A stretch of 64,000 bases of DNA, taken from positions 446,754 to 510,753 of the forward strand of contig NZ_FNON01000006.1 of assembly GCF_900107045.1 (NCBI RefSeq), read 5' to 3'. This document shows, piece by piece, positions 42,894 to 50,553 of this stretch. The notes below the pieces were generated by a model that did not search any database, was not told where the DNA came from, and saw nothing but the letters and a program-made list of their open reading frames with translations. Within the stretch, counting starts at the first letter, position 1, and the number at the start of each line of letters is the position of its first letter. This DNA is from Amycolatopsis xylanica (GTDB lineage: Bacteria > Actinomycetota > Actinomycetes > Mycobacteriales > Pseudonocardiaceae). Made by a program: the position numbers and the translations under genes.

Positions 42894-42945
42894 CACCAGA
42901 TTACATGCAGTGCCAATATCTGCTTGTACATACATATATCTGGTG
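42894..42945. promoter_or_regulatory. Divergent MarR/reductase promoter with spaced inverted half-sites
   Basis: CACCAGAT (42894-42901) and ATCTGGTG (42938-42945) are a perfect inverted pair 44 bases apart centre to centre, about four helical turns. TTGACA (42891 region) with CAATAT 18 bases later could be the reductase promoter. Confidence 0.5.
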
Positions 42946-42959
42946 GGAGAGAAAAGCTC

Positions 42960-43520
42960 ATGACCGACGACCGCAAGTTCCTGTTCCTCCTGGGCAGCGC
43001 CCGCACCGGCGGCAACACCGAGACCCTCACCCGCGAGGCCGCCCGTCCCGTCGAAGCGACCCAGCGCTGGCTGCGCCTGACCGACCTGCCACTGCCGCGC
43101 TTCCAGGACGCCCGTCACGACGGCCGCCGCTACCTGACCCCGTCCGGCAACGAGCAGGAGCTGCTCGACGCGACCCTCGAAGCCACCGACATCGTGATCT
43201 CCTCGCCGGTCTACTGGTACTCCGTGTCGGCGGACGTGAAGCTCTACCTGGACTACTGGTCGGGCTGGCTGTACGTGCCCGGCGTCGACTTCAAGGCCCG
43301 CATGCGCGGCAAGACCCTGTGGGGCGTCAGCGTTCTCTCCGAGGGACCCGAGCAGGCGGAGCCGGTCGTCGGCACTTTGCGGCGGTCCGCGGAGTACCTC
43401 GGCATGAACTGGGGCGGTGTCCTGCTGGGCAACGGCAGCCGTCCCGACGACATCCTCAAGGACTCGTCCGCGCTAACCGCGGCGGAGACCTTCTTCGCCA
43501 AGGAGTTCGCGACCGTGTAA
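42960..43520 (+). CDS. NAD(P)H-dependent FMN reductase / flavodoxin-like oxidoreductase
   Basis: The 186-residue protein has a flavodoxin fold: FLLGSARTGGNTETLTREAA phosphate loop, SSPVYWYSVSADVKLYLDYW and a C-terminal GGVLLGNGS. It probably reduces quinones, azo compounds or FMN. GGGAGAG precedes the ATG. Divergent MarR control suggests induction by an electrophile or oxidant. Repeat C2 starts four bases after its stop. Confidence 0.88.
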   Translation: MTDDRKFLFLLGSARTGGNTETLTREAARPVEATQRWLRLTDLPLPRFQDARHDGRRYLTPSGNEQELLDATLEATDIVISSPVYWYSVSADVKLYLDYWSGWLYVPGVDFKARMRGKTLWGVSVLSEGPEQAEPVVGTLRRSAEYLGMNWGGVLLGNGSRPDDILKDSSALTAAETFFAKEFATV

Positions 43521-43523
43521 AGG

Positions 43524-43726
43524 GTCGTGAGTGTTGCGGGCGGTTCTAGCGGACCGGTACTTGGCTACCTGTCGCCCGAGTGTCGGTGCGAGTGGAAGGT
43601 TTGCTCCGTTGGGTGCAGAAATTCTTCCACTCGCGCGGCTCGTCCACCGTGGCACGTGACAGGGGCGCCCTTGCCACGCTCTGGGTGACAAGGGCCGCCC
43701 TTGTCACCGGCCGGAACACTCACGAC
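43524..43726. repeat. Repeat family C, long copy C2: 203-bp MITE-like element
   Basis: The element starts GTCGTGAGTGTT and ends AACACTCACGAC, a perfect 12-bp terminal inverted pair. Inside are several hairpins: GCGAGTGGAAG...CTTCCACTCGC and GGTGACAAGGGC-C-GCCCTTGTCACC. A very similar sequence in reverse orientation lies at 44718-44906. No believable protein is encoded. Confidence 0.82.
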
Positions 43727-43753
43727 CCCCGGACATCGCGCTACCTTGGAGGC

Positions 43754-43972
43754 ATGGCCTCGGGGTGGAAGACGTTCTGGGTGGTCGATGCGGTGGTCGG
43801 CCTGGTGGGCGCCGGCTACGTGACGTTCGAGCTGGCCCGGTCGCCGGGGCCGATCGGGTTCTGGCCGGCCGCCGTGGGGTACGGGGCGTGTCTCGTCGTG
43901 GCTGGGTTGCTCGCGCTCTGCTACTTCTCCATGCGCGAAACAGCGCGGGAGAAGTCACGCGGCGAGCGCTGA
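43754..43972 (+). CDS. Small two-helix membrane protein
   Basis: The 72-residue protein has two hydrophobic segments (FWVVDAVVGLVGAGYVTFEL; FWPAAVGYGACLVVAGLLALCYF) and a charged C-terminal tail RETAREKSRGER. GGAGG lies seven bases before the ATG. It is convergent with the LexA-family gene, which ends four bases away, and lies between the inverted C2/C3 repeats. Function unknown. Confidence 0.65.
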   Translation: MASGWKTFWVVDAVVGLVGAGYVTFELARSPGPIGFWPAAVGYGACLVVAGLLALCYFSMRETAREKSRGER

Positions 43973-43976
43973 CGTC

Positions 43977-44636
43977 TTAGACGCTGCGCAGCACCGAGAC
44001 GACCGTGCCGAGGATCGTGGCCTCGTCGCCGTCGATCACGTCGTACGCCGGGTTGCGGGGCTCCAGGTAGACGTGGCCGTTGCGGCGGCGGTAGACCTTG
44101 ACCGTGGCCTCGCCGTCGATCATGGCGGCGACGATCTGGCCGGAGTGGGCCTCGGACTGCTGACGGACCACGACGATGTCGCCGTCGCAGATCGCCGCGT
44201 CGATCATCGACTCACCGCGGACGCGGAGGCCGAACACGGTGCCGCGACCGGTGAGGCCCCGGGGCAGCGTGAGCATGTCGTCGGTGTGCTCCTCGGCCGT
44301 GATGGGCGTTCCCGCCGCGATGTCACCGACCACGGGCACGCTCACCGAGTCCGCGTCCGGCTCGCGGGTGGATGGTTCGAGGAACGCGCGCACGTCGATC
44401 GGGCGGGACATCGTGGTGCTGCGCCGCAAGAAACCCTTGTCCTCCAGCGCCGCCAGGTGCTTGGACACCGAGGACGAGGACTTCAGGCCGACCGCCTCGC
44501 CGATTTCGCGGCTGCTCGGCGAATATCCGTGCCGGACCACCCAATCCCGGATCGTCACCAGGATCTTCTGCTGGCGCAGCGGCAAAGCCGAAGCGTCGAG
44601 GTGATCGAATGCGTCGACATCGTGGTAGGCGGTCAC
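43977..44636 (-). CDS. lexA: LexA-family SOS repressor (possibly a second paralogue)
   Basis: The protein has a LexA winged helix (LPLRQQKILVTIRDWVVRHGYSPSSREIGEAVGLKSSSSVSKHLAAL) and an S24 autoprotease domain. The cleavage site is Ala108-Gly109 (GDIAAGTP), the nucleophile Ser143 (RGESMID) and the base Lys180 (ATVKVYRR). It should repress target genes until RecA-stimulated self-cleavage. The recognition helix differs in detail from the usual actinobacterial LexA (SSVAHQL), so it may be a paralogue. GTG 44636 is assumed; GTG 44660 and 44702 are alternatives. No clear SOS box was found in front. Confidence 0.85.
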   Translation of the reverse strand: MTAYHDVDAFDHLDASALPLRQQKILVTIRDWVVRHGYSPSSREIGEAVGLKSSSSVSKHLAALEDKGFLRRSTTMSRPIDVRAFLEPSTREPDADSVSVPVVGDIAAGTPITAEEHTDDMLTLPRGLTGRGTVFGLRVRGESMIDAAICDGDIVVVRQQSEAHSGQIVAAMIDGEATVKVYRRRNGHVYLEPRNPAYDVIDGDEATILGTVVSVLRSV

Positions 44637-44944
44637 GTTCGGAATGGTAGAGGTAACCACCGACAATTCCGCGCGGCACCCGTGCGACGCGCGAGTCGTC
44701 ACGCCGGGCCCCGGTCTGGGTGACGCGGGCGGCCCTTGTCACCCAGAGCGTTGCAAGGGCGGCCCTTGTCACGTGCCAAGGGTGGACGAGCCCGAGCGAG
44801 TGGAAGAATTTCTGCATCTAACGGAGCAAACCTTCCACTCGTGCCGAGACTCGCGTGGCAGGTCGACAAATACCGGTCCGCTAGAACCGGCCGGAACACT
44901 CACGACCCCCACGGGACTGCCGCCAGCACCGGGGCAGTCGCGGG
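44637..44944. repeat. 308-bp intergenic stretch holding inverted long copy C3 (44718-44906)
   Basis: From 44718 to 44906 the sequence is the reverse complement of C2, with the same GCGAGTGGAAG hairpin and two GTGACAAGGGC palindromes. The right end keeps AACACTCACGAC (44895-44906), while the left terminal repeat is lost. The remaining bases before lexA (44637-44717) should hold its promoter. Confidence 0.8.
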
Positions 44945-46006
44945 CTAGTTCGCGGGGCGGCCCGCGCCCGCGTAGTCGTCGCCTTTTCGGTGGTACGTAT
45001 GGATTTGGATGGCCTGGCCCTCGGTCGGCGCGTTGATCATCAGCCCATTGCCGAGATACAGGCCGACGTGGTGGATGTTCGTGGCCGGGTTGCCGTAGAA
45101 CACGAGATCGCCGAGCCGGGGCTCCTCCGTGATCGGCACCTGCCGCGTCGCGCGGAACTGGCTGTCGGCCGTGCGCGGCAACGCGACGCCCGCGCTGTCG
45201 TAGGACGCTTTCGTCAGGCCCGAGCAGTCGAAGCCGGGCGCGCCCGCCTCAGGACCGTTGCCGCCCCAGACATACGGCAGCCCCAGCTGGCCGAGCGCGA
45301 AGCGGACGGCGTGTGTGGACGGGGTGCTCGCGCGGTCCGGGTCCATCGACAGCGCCGCGAACATCTGCGCGTTGCCCAGCACCTGCTGGCGGAAAAGCTC
45401 CGAGCTCCGGTACGCGGCGATCGCCTTCCACCAGCCCGCGCCGCCGCCGAGCGCGGCGTTGTTCGCGCAGAGCGCGCGGCCCGCGACGATCGAGGCGTCG
45501 CGGACGTTCTCGATGTTCGGTTTCGCCGTGCCCGGTACCTGGTGGCTGAATTTCTTCCACTGGGCCGGGGAAATGCGCAACGGGCCCGCCGTGTCGCCCG
45601 TTCGCGAAGTGCTGGCGATGCCCGCCAATGTCACCCAGGAGAGTTTGCAATTCGGCTGCTCGTCACGCAGCACCAATTCGCCGGTCGCGAAGCCGGTGAG
45701 CGATTCGGCGGGGAGATCCAGGGGCCCGGACAGGCTGTGCGCCCAGTCGTTCAGTCCGTTGTGGACGGGCTCTTGTGCCGTGACGGGCGCGGTTTCCTCC
45801 AAAACCGACGGGCCCGCGCCGCCGCCGATCGTGCTCGGCGTGGTGCTCGCCGGGGCGGGCGCGGACGCCACGACCGGCTGCCGCGCCGGTTCGTCGGTGA
45901 GCAACCACCCGCAGGTGACCAATCCGGCCACCAAGGGCAACGCCACCAAGCCACGCGTCGCGGCGCCACGCGCCCATCGTTGTTCGCGGGTAACGGGCTT
46001 TGTCAC
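44945..46006 (-). CDS. NlpC/P60 cell-wall hydrolase with degenerate transglycosylase-like domain
   Basis: The 353-residue protein has an N-terminal membrane helix (about 18-36) and a Pro/Ala-rich linker. A central module follows (about 85-222; LSWVTLAGIASTSRTGDTAGPLRISPAQWKKF...NVRDASIVAGRALC) that looks like an MltB-type lytic transglycosylase. At 228-353 comes an NlpC/P60 domain with Cys261 (FDCSGL) and His313 (HHVGLYLG). The catalytic Glu expected after LAGI (in LAAIGKVESxHG-like sequences) is missing. It probably cuts peptide cross-links outside the membrane. GTG 46006 is preferred; GTG 46030 with AGAGG is possible. Divergent from birA. Confidence 0.87.
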   Translation of the reverse strand: MTKPVTREQRWARGAATRGLVALPLVAGLVTCGWLLTDEPARQPVVASAPAPASTTPSTIGGGAGPSVLEETAPVTAQEPVHNGLNDWAHSLSGPLDLPAESLTGFATGELVLRDEQPNCKLSWVTLAGIASTSRTGDTAGPLRISPAQWKKFSHQVPGTAKPNIENVRDASIVAGRALCANNAALGGGAGWWKAIAAYRSSELFRQQVLGNAQMFAALSMDPDRASTPSTHAVRFALGQLGLPYVWGGNGPEAGAPGFDCSGLTKASYDSAGVALPRTADSQFRATRQVPITEEPRLGDLVFYGNPATNIHHVGLYLGNGLMINAPTEGQAIQIHTYHRKGDDYAGAGRPAN

Positions 46007-46086
46007 GGCGTCCAGGTTAGGAGAGCTCACCTCTGTCCAACGACCGAAGACGCGACACGTTAGGGGGACTCTCATATTGTGGGCGA

Positions 46087-46887
46087 ATGAGTGAAATCGA
46101 CGCCGCCAGGTTGCGCACGGGACTAGCAGGCCGGTTCGCCGGGATCGAGGTCGTCACGACCACCGGATCGACCAATGCCGACCTGCGCGAAGCCGCCGTG
46201 AAGGGCGCGCCGGACCGCACCGTGCTGATCGCCGAGGAGCAGACGGCGGGCGTCGGGCGGCGGGCGCGGCACTGGAATTCGCCCAAGGGCACCGGGATCT
46301 ACGTCAGCGTGCTGCTGCGCCCCGGCGTGCCGTTCGCCGCGCTGGGCTCACTTTCCGTGGTCGCCGGGCTCGCGGTGCGCGAGGCCGCCACCCGTGCGGG
46401 TGTCACGGCCGCGCTCAAGTGGCCCAACGATGTCCTGATCGGCAGCGCCAAATGCGCGGGCATCCTGTCCGAGGCCGTCGCGGGGGAGCAGCCGACGGTC
46501 GTGCTCGGCATCGGGCTGAACGTGCTGCCGCTCGGCGAGGAGATCACGCCTGCGCCCGGCGGGCTTGCCCCGACCTCGCTCGCCGAGAACGGCGCGACGA
46601 CCACCGACCGCACCGAGCTCGCCGGGTGGCTGCTGACCGCGTTCGCCGAGCGCGAGGCGTTGTGGCGGGCGGCGTCGGGTGACCTCGCGGGCGCGGGCCT
46701 GCTCGACGAGTACCGGCTCCACTGTGCCACTTTGGGGCAGAATGTCCGGATTTTGCTGCCGAACGGCGACGAGCTCACCGGACTCGCGAACGGGATCGAC
46801 GACTCCGGTCAGCTGGAGCTGCTGCTCGACAGTGGCGAGCGGCACACCGTGTTCGCGGGCGATGTCGTGCACGTTCGGCAGAGTTAG
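46087..46887 (+). CDS. birA: Biotin--[acetyl-CoA carboxylase] ligase
   Basis: The 266-residue enzyme lacks the N-terminal HTH of E. coli BirA. It has the catalytic domain (TTTGSTNADLREAA; EEQTAGVGRRARHWNSPKGTGIYVSVLLRP; KWPNDVLIGSAKCAGILSE) and a small SH3-like C-terminal domain. It makes biotinyl-AMP and biotinylates the EAMKM lysine of AccA. In mycobacteria birA is directly next to accD5; here about 7.6 kb separate them. The large palindrome E follows its stop. Confidence 0.95.
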   Translation: MSEIDAARLRTGLAGRFAGIEVVTTTGSTNADLREAAVKGAPDRTVLIAEEQTAGVGRRARHWNSPKGTGIYVSVLLRPGVPFAALGSLSVVAGLAVREAATRAGVTAALKWPNDVLIGSAKCAGILSEAVAGEQPTVVLGIGLNVLPLGEEITPAPGGLAPTSLAENGATTTDRTELAGWLLTAFAEREALWRAASGDLAGAGLLDEYRLHCATLGQNVRILLPNGDELTGLANGIDDSGQLELLLDSGERHTVFAGDVVHVRQS

Positions 46888-46893
46888 GCTCTG

Positions 46894-47055
46894 GGGCGTG
46901 TTTCTCGGATCCGACACGCGATAGCCGCGCCCAGGCGGCCCCTGACGGCACCGTGGGATCACCCGAGTACAACCCGGTACGAGGGCGATCCCACGGCGCC
47001 GCCAGGAGCCACCTGGATCACGACTCTCATCGTGCCGGATCCGAGAAACACGCCC
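46894..47055 (-). ncRNA. Palindrome E: 162-bp compound inverted repeat, candidate structured RNA (minus strand)
   Basis: The outer arms GGGCGTGTTTCTCGGATCCG... (46894-46918) and its inverse (47031-47055) match at 24 of 25 positions. After an internal loop, inner arms (CCAGG-GGC-CCTG-CGGC-CCGTGGGATC, 46931-46960, with inverse 46987-47016) pair again. All mismatches in the arms are C-A or A-C on the plus strand, so each becomes a G-U wobble in an RNA made from the minus strand. No protein is encoded. Role as RNA, terminator or mobile repeat is open; the strand is inferred only from the wobbles. Confidence 0.5.
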
Positions 47056-47118
47056 TCAACCACCAAAGCTGAGTACGGTGATCCTGCCAGCGCCGTAAAG
47101 AATCCGGGAGCGTCCGCC

Positions 47119-47688
47119 GTGGCCTATCCAGACGACCAGCTCAGCGCGAACGAGCACGTCGTAGTACACAGTCACCCGCACTTCAAGATGCTCGTCTGGC
47201 CGACGCTGGCGCTGCTCGTCACGGTCGCCGCGGGCGTCTGGCTGGCGCTGCTCGCGAAGGACAGCGCGGCGCCGTGGGACATGGTCTCGCTGATCGCCAT
47301 CGGCGTGGTCGCGCTGGTGCTGATCGTGTGGCTGTTCCTGGTGCCGTTCATGCGCTGGCGCACCACGCACTTCATCGTCACCACCGACCGGATCATCGCG
47401 CGCGAGGGCGTCATCAAGCGCACCGGCATCGACATCCCGCTCGGCCGGATCAACAGCGTCCGGTTCGAGCACGGGCTGCTGGACCGGGTGTTCGGCTGCG
47501 GCACGCTGATCATCGAGTCGGCCTCGGACGAGCCGCTGACCTTCGACGACATCCCCAAGGTCGAGCGCGTGCACACGGTCATCTACCGCGAGGTCAACGA
47601 CAACCCGTACGACGACTACAACCCGGCCGGCCAGCAGCAGCCCCCGCCGCCGCAGGGCGGGCACCCGCCGCGCGGGACCCGGCGCTGA
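47119..47688 (+). CDS. Bacterial PH-domain (bPH2/DUF304) membrane protein
   Basis: The 189-residue protein has two membrane helices (MLVWPTLALLVTVAAGVWLALL; MVSLIAIGVVALVLIVWLFLVPF), then a PH-like domain (RTTHFIVTTDRIIAREGVIKRTGIDIPLGRINSVRFEHGLLDRVFGCGTLIIESA) and a Gln/Pro-rich tail. It resembles Rv3278c, next to birA in mycobacteria, from memory. GTG 47119 has GGGAG upstream; the longer frame would run into palindrome E. Function unknown. The HMG-CoA lyase start overlaps its stop (TGATG). Confidence 0.88.
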   Translation: MAYPDDQLSANEHVVVHSHPHFKMLVWPTLALLVTVAAGVWLALLAKDSAAPWDMVSLIAIGVVALVLIVWLFLVPFMRWRTTHFIVTTDRIIAREGVIKRTGIDIPLGRINSVRFEHGLLDRVFGCGTLIIESASDEPLTFDDIPKVERVHTVIYREVNDNPYDDYNPAGQQQPPPPQGGHPPRGTRR

Positions 47689-48629
47689 TGGGCGCGCGCG
47701 AACTCGGGCTGCCCGCCAAGACGCCGGCCGAAGGTTTCCCTGATCGGGTGACCATCTGGGAGGTCGGGCCGCGCGACGGGCTGCAGAACGAGAAGGAGAT
47801 CGTCCCGGTCGAGGTGAAGCTGGAGTTCCTCGACCGGCTCGCCGACGCCGGGCTGACCACGCTCGAGGCGACCAGTTTCGTGCACCCCAAGTGGGTTCCG
47901 CAGCTGGCCGACGCCGAGCAGCTGCTCGAAGGCCTCAAGCAGCGCGACGGCGTGCGCTACCCGGTGCTGGTGCCGAACGAGCGCGGCCTCGACCGCGCGT
48001 TCGCCGCGGGCGTCAAGCACATCGCGATCTTCGCGAGCGCGACCGAGACCTTCGCTCAGCGCAACCTGAACTCGACGCTCGACACCCAGTTCGGCATGTT
48101 CGAACCGGTCGTTTCCCGTGCCACCGAAGGAGATATCGAGGTACGCGGGTACCTGTCGATGTGCTTCGGCGACCCGTGGGAGGGCCCGGTGCCCGCGTCC
48201 CAGGTCGTCGCCGCGGGCAAGCGGCTGCTGGACATGGGCTGCTCGCAGCTCTCGCTCGGCGACACGATCGGCGTCGCGACGGCAGGTCAGGTCGAGGCCG
48301 TGCTCGGCGGGTTCACCGCCGCCGGTGTCCCGATGAGCGCGCTGGCCGTGCATTTCCACGACACCTACGGCCAGGCGCTCGCGAACACCTTGGTGGCGCT
48401 GCGCTGCGGTGTGTCCACTGTGGATTCCTCGGCAGGCGGCCTCGGCGGCTGCCCGTACGCGGAGTCGGCGACCGGGAACCTCGCGACCGAGGACCTGGTC
48501 TGGACGCTCGATGGCCTGGGCATCGAGCACGGCGCCGATCTCGACAAGCTCGTCGAGACCAGCGCGTGGATGGCGGGCAAGCTGGGGCGGCCGAGTGCTT
48601 CACGGGTGGTCAACGCATTAGCGAGGTGA
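47688..48629 (+). CDS. Hydroxymethylglutaryl-CoA lyase
   Basis: The 313-residue TIM-barrel enzyme has VTIWEVGPRDGLQNEKEIVPVEVKLEFLDRLADAGL, FVHPKWVPQLADAE, the metal ligands in HFHDTYGQALAN and the lyase signature Cys in GLGGCPYAESATGN. It cleaves HMG-CoA to acetyl-CoA and acetoacetate, the last step of leucine breakdown. Translationally coupled to the PH-domain gene, perhaps by chance of packing. The related carboxylase for methylcrotonyl-CoA is not in the window. Confidence 0.93.
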   Translation: MGARELGLPAKTPAEGFPDRVTIWEVGPRDGLQNEKEIVPVEVKLEFLDRLADAGLTTLEATSFVHPKWVPQLADAEQLLEGLKQRDGVRYPVLVPNERGLDRAFAAGVKHIAIFASATETFAQRNLNSTLDTQFGMFEPVVSRATEGDIEVRGYLSMCFGDPWEGPVPASQVVAAGKRLLDMGCSQLSLGDTIGVATAGQVEAVLGGFTAAGVPMSALAVHFHDTYGQALANTLVALRCGVSTVDSSAGGLGGCPYAESATGNLATEDLVWTLDGLGIEHGADLDKLVETSAWMAGKLGRPSASRVVNALAR

Positions 48630-48706
48630 CAACGCCGCACGGCGTCTCCGTCGACGGGGGAACGGACAGCCTTCCTGAAGCGTCCACTCCCCGTGGGGAG
48701 GCGCTG

Positions 48707-49405
48707 ATGTCCACAACGGAGGAACCGAAGACCGGTCCGATCCGGATACCCGCGCTCGGCGCGAAACGGACCGATCGCGTCAGCGTGGTGGCGTTGTTCC
48801 GGGTGAACATGTTCCCGCTCGGGCACCTGCCCGTGCCGGTCTCGAAGCCAGCCGAGCAGCTGGCCGCGCCCGAGGACGACTTCATCGTCGGCCTGCGTTT
48901 CCCGCCCGGCGATCACCCCGAACCGGTCGACACCGTCTCCGTGCTGGACAACGCGCCGGTCCGCGAGCTGCCCGCGCAGCCGAGTGAGCCGTCGGCCGAG
49001 GTGACCGACGGCCACAGCCCGTTCGGCTCGCTCGACGAAAAGTCCTGGTCACGGCGTTATCTGGGCGGCATGCGTGGTGACATTCCCGAGTACGCCTGGC
49101 CGCCGGGCGCGCTCTTCCCCGAAGGCGGGACCGAGCCGGGCGAGGCCGTCACGCTGCCGGTGGACACCGTCATCGACCGCTTCGGCGATGGCCTCGGCCG
49201 GATCTTCGCGCCGGAGGGAACGCCGCTCGCGGAGCGCGCTTTGCCGTCGTCGCCCGCGTACCGGCGCTATCGGGTCACGCGCGCGCTGCCGGTGTGGCGG
49301 ACGGTCACGGCGCCGTGGTTCGGCCAGCCCGGCGGCGGCACGCGGTATCGCGCGACGTACTCGGCCGGTGAGCTGATCACGCTCGGATACCTGGAGGCAC
49401 TGTGA
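48707..49405 (+). CDS. TNT-like (NAD+ glycohydrolase toxin fold) domain protein
   Basis: The 232-residue protein has a C-terminal domain (about 125-232: YAWPPGALFPEGG...VIDRFGDGLGRIFAPEGTPLAERALP...VTAPWFGQPGGGTRYR) that matches the TNT family (tuberculosis necrotizing toxin, DUF4237). The Gln of WFGQPGGG (Gln207) is kept. The His I expect in A-Y-H-x-Y is Arg186 here. There is no signal peptide and no large carrier domain, so it is not an obvious secreted toxin. GGGGAGG precedes ATG 48707; GTG 48626, overlapping the HMGL stop, is possible. The stop overlaps a small partner gene. Confidence 0.78.
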   Translation: MSTTEEPKTGPIRIPALGAKRTDRVSVVALFRVNMFPLGHLPVPVSKPAEQLAAPEDDFIVGLRFPPGDHPEPVDTVSVLDNAPVRELPAQPSEPSAEVTDGHSPFGSLDEKSWSRRYLGGMRGDIPEYAWPPGALFPEGGTEPGEAVTLPVDTVIDRFGDGLGRIFAPEGTPLAERALPSSPAYRRYRVTRALPVWRTVTAPWFGQPGGGTRYRATYSAGELITLGYLEAL

Positions 49406-49659
49406 ACGCCGAGTCGATCCCGCGCTGGCTGGCGGCCGTCGGCGTCCCGCCCGAGGTCGTGTCGATCGGCGTCGAGGCCGACAACTCGTGGAACCTCCTG
49501 CGCGTCGACGACGCCTGGGAGGTGTTCTGGCGCGAGCAGGGCAACCGCTACGACTGGGCCCGCTTCACCAGCGAACAGGTGGCGTGTCATTACCTGTTCG
49601 GGCGGCTGACGTGGGCCCAGGTCGCGAGCGGCGCCGTCGTGCTCAAGGACGGGATTTAG
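49402..49659 (+). CDS. Small acidic protein, candidate immunity/antitoxin partner of the TNT-like protein
   Basis: The 85-residue protein (IPRWLAAVGVPPEVVSIGVEADNSWNLLRVDDAWEVFWREQGNRYDWARFTSEQVACHYLFGRLTWAQ) has many acidic and aromatic residues, as immunity proteins often do. The GTG overlaps the TNT stop (GTGA), so both are made together. I do not recognise a named family; the role is inferred from position and size. Its last two codons and its TAG lie inside repeat A3. Confidence 0.6.
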   Translation: MNAESIPRWLAAVGVPPEVVSIGVEADNSWNLLRVDDAWEVFWREQGNRYDWARFTSEQVACHYLFGRLTWAQVASGAVVLKDGI

Positions 49660-49726
49660 CGGGCTTTATGCCACTCCGGGATAAAGCCCGCTAAATCCCG
49701 TCGTGGCATAAAGCCCGCTTTATCCC
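49651..49726. repeat. Repeat family A, copy A3: three units, supplying the stop of the small partner gene
   Basis: Units at 49651-49672, 49678-49699 and 49705-49726 share the GGGATAAAGC-GGGCTTTATCCC plan. The first two (with a TTTAGC variant) are inverted copies matching at 21 of 22 bases. The stop TAG (49657-49659) of the small gene is in unit 1, and the hisN stop is two bases beyond unit 3. Confidence 0.85.
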
Positions 49727-49728
49727 GT

Positions 49729-50511
49729 TCAGCCTTGGAGGATCGCCAGGGCGGCGTCGTGGAGGTGGCCGTTGGTGGCGAGGGCGTTGCCGCCGTCGAA
49801 GCGTGCCTCGCCCTTGAGGTCGGAGAAGCGCCCGCCGGCCTCGGTGACCAGCACCTGGGCCGCGGCGACGTCCCACGGGTTGACGATCGCCTCGGCGGCG
49901 ACGTCCAGCGCGCCCTCCGCGACCAGGCAGTAGTGCCAGAAGTCGCCGAGCCCGCGGTTCTCCCAGCAGGCCTCGGTCAGCGCCAGGTAGCGCTCGCGTG
50001 AGTGGTACTGCGTCCACGAGTTCAGGTCCGTCGTCGACAGGTACGCGTCCTCCAGCGAGGACACCCCCGAGACCGACAGCCGCCGCTCGCCTGCCGAGTC
50101 GCGCGAGAAGGCGCCGTCGCCCGAGGCGGCCCACCAGCGGCGGCCGAGCAGCGGCGCGCTGATCATGCCGACGACCGGGGTACCGTCCTCGACGAGCGCG
50201 ATCAGGGTCGCCCACACGGGTACACCGCGGAGGAAGTTCTTGGTGCCGTCGATCGGGTCGATGACCCACGCGCGGCCCTCGGCGCCCGCGGTGCCGCCGC
50301 GCTCCTCGCCCGCGACGACGTCGCCGGGGCGCTCGGCCGACAGCACGCCGCGGAGTGCGTCTTCGACGGCGGTGTCGGCGTCGGTCACCGGGGTTCGGTC
50401 CGGTTTGCGCTCGAAGGTCAGGTCGAGCGCGCGGAAGCGCGCGGTGGTGATCGCGTCGGCCGCGTCGGCGAGCCGGGTGGCAAGAGTGAGATCGTTCGCG
50501 TAGCCAGGCAC
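49729..50511 (-). CDS. hisN: Histidinol-phosphatase of the inositol monophosphatase family
   Basis: The 260-residue phosphatase has the metal motifs DPIDGTKNFLRGVPVWATLIAL and NPWDVAAAQVLVTEAGG and the N-terminal ERKPDRTPVTDADTAVE. Actinobacterial members with this pattern act as histidinol-phosphatase HisN; inositol phosphatase activity is the alternative. It is a single minus-strand gene between repeat A3 and a two-component pair. Confidence 0.87.
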   Translation of the reverse strand: MPGYANDLTLATRLADAADAITTARFRALDLTFERKPDRTPVTDADTAVEDALRGVLSAERPGDVVAGEERGGTAGAEGRAWVIDPIDGTKNFLRGVPVWATLIALVEDGTPVVGMISAPLLGRRWWAASGDGAFSRDSAGERRLSVSGVSSLEDAYLSTTDLNSWTQYHSRERYLALTEACWENRGLGDFWHYCLVAEGALDVAAEAIVNPWDVAAAQVLVTEAGGRFSDLKGEARFDGGNALATNGHLHDAALAILQG

Positions 50512-50553
50512 GATGACGATGGTTTCACGCCCATCCGCCGTAGAGTTGGCCAG

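Noticed and set aside
44323..44817. Possible protein starting MQKFFHSLG in repeat C3
   Set aside because: A related stretch (VQKFFHSRG) also exists in C2, but the frames diverge and end differently and no ribosome site is present. The sequence is better explained by the DNA/RNA hairpin.
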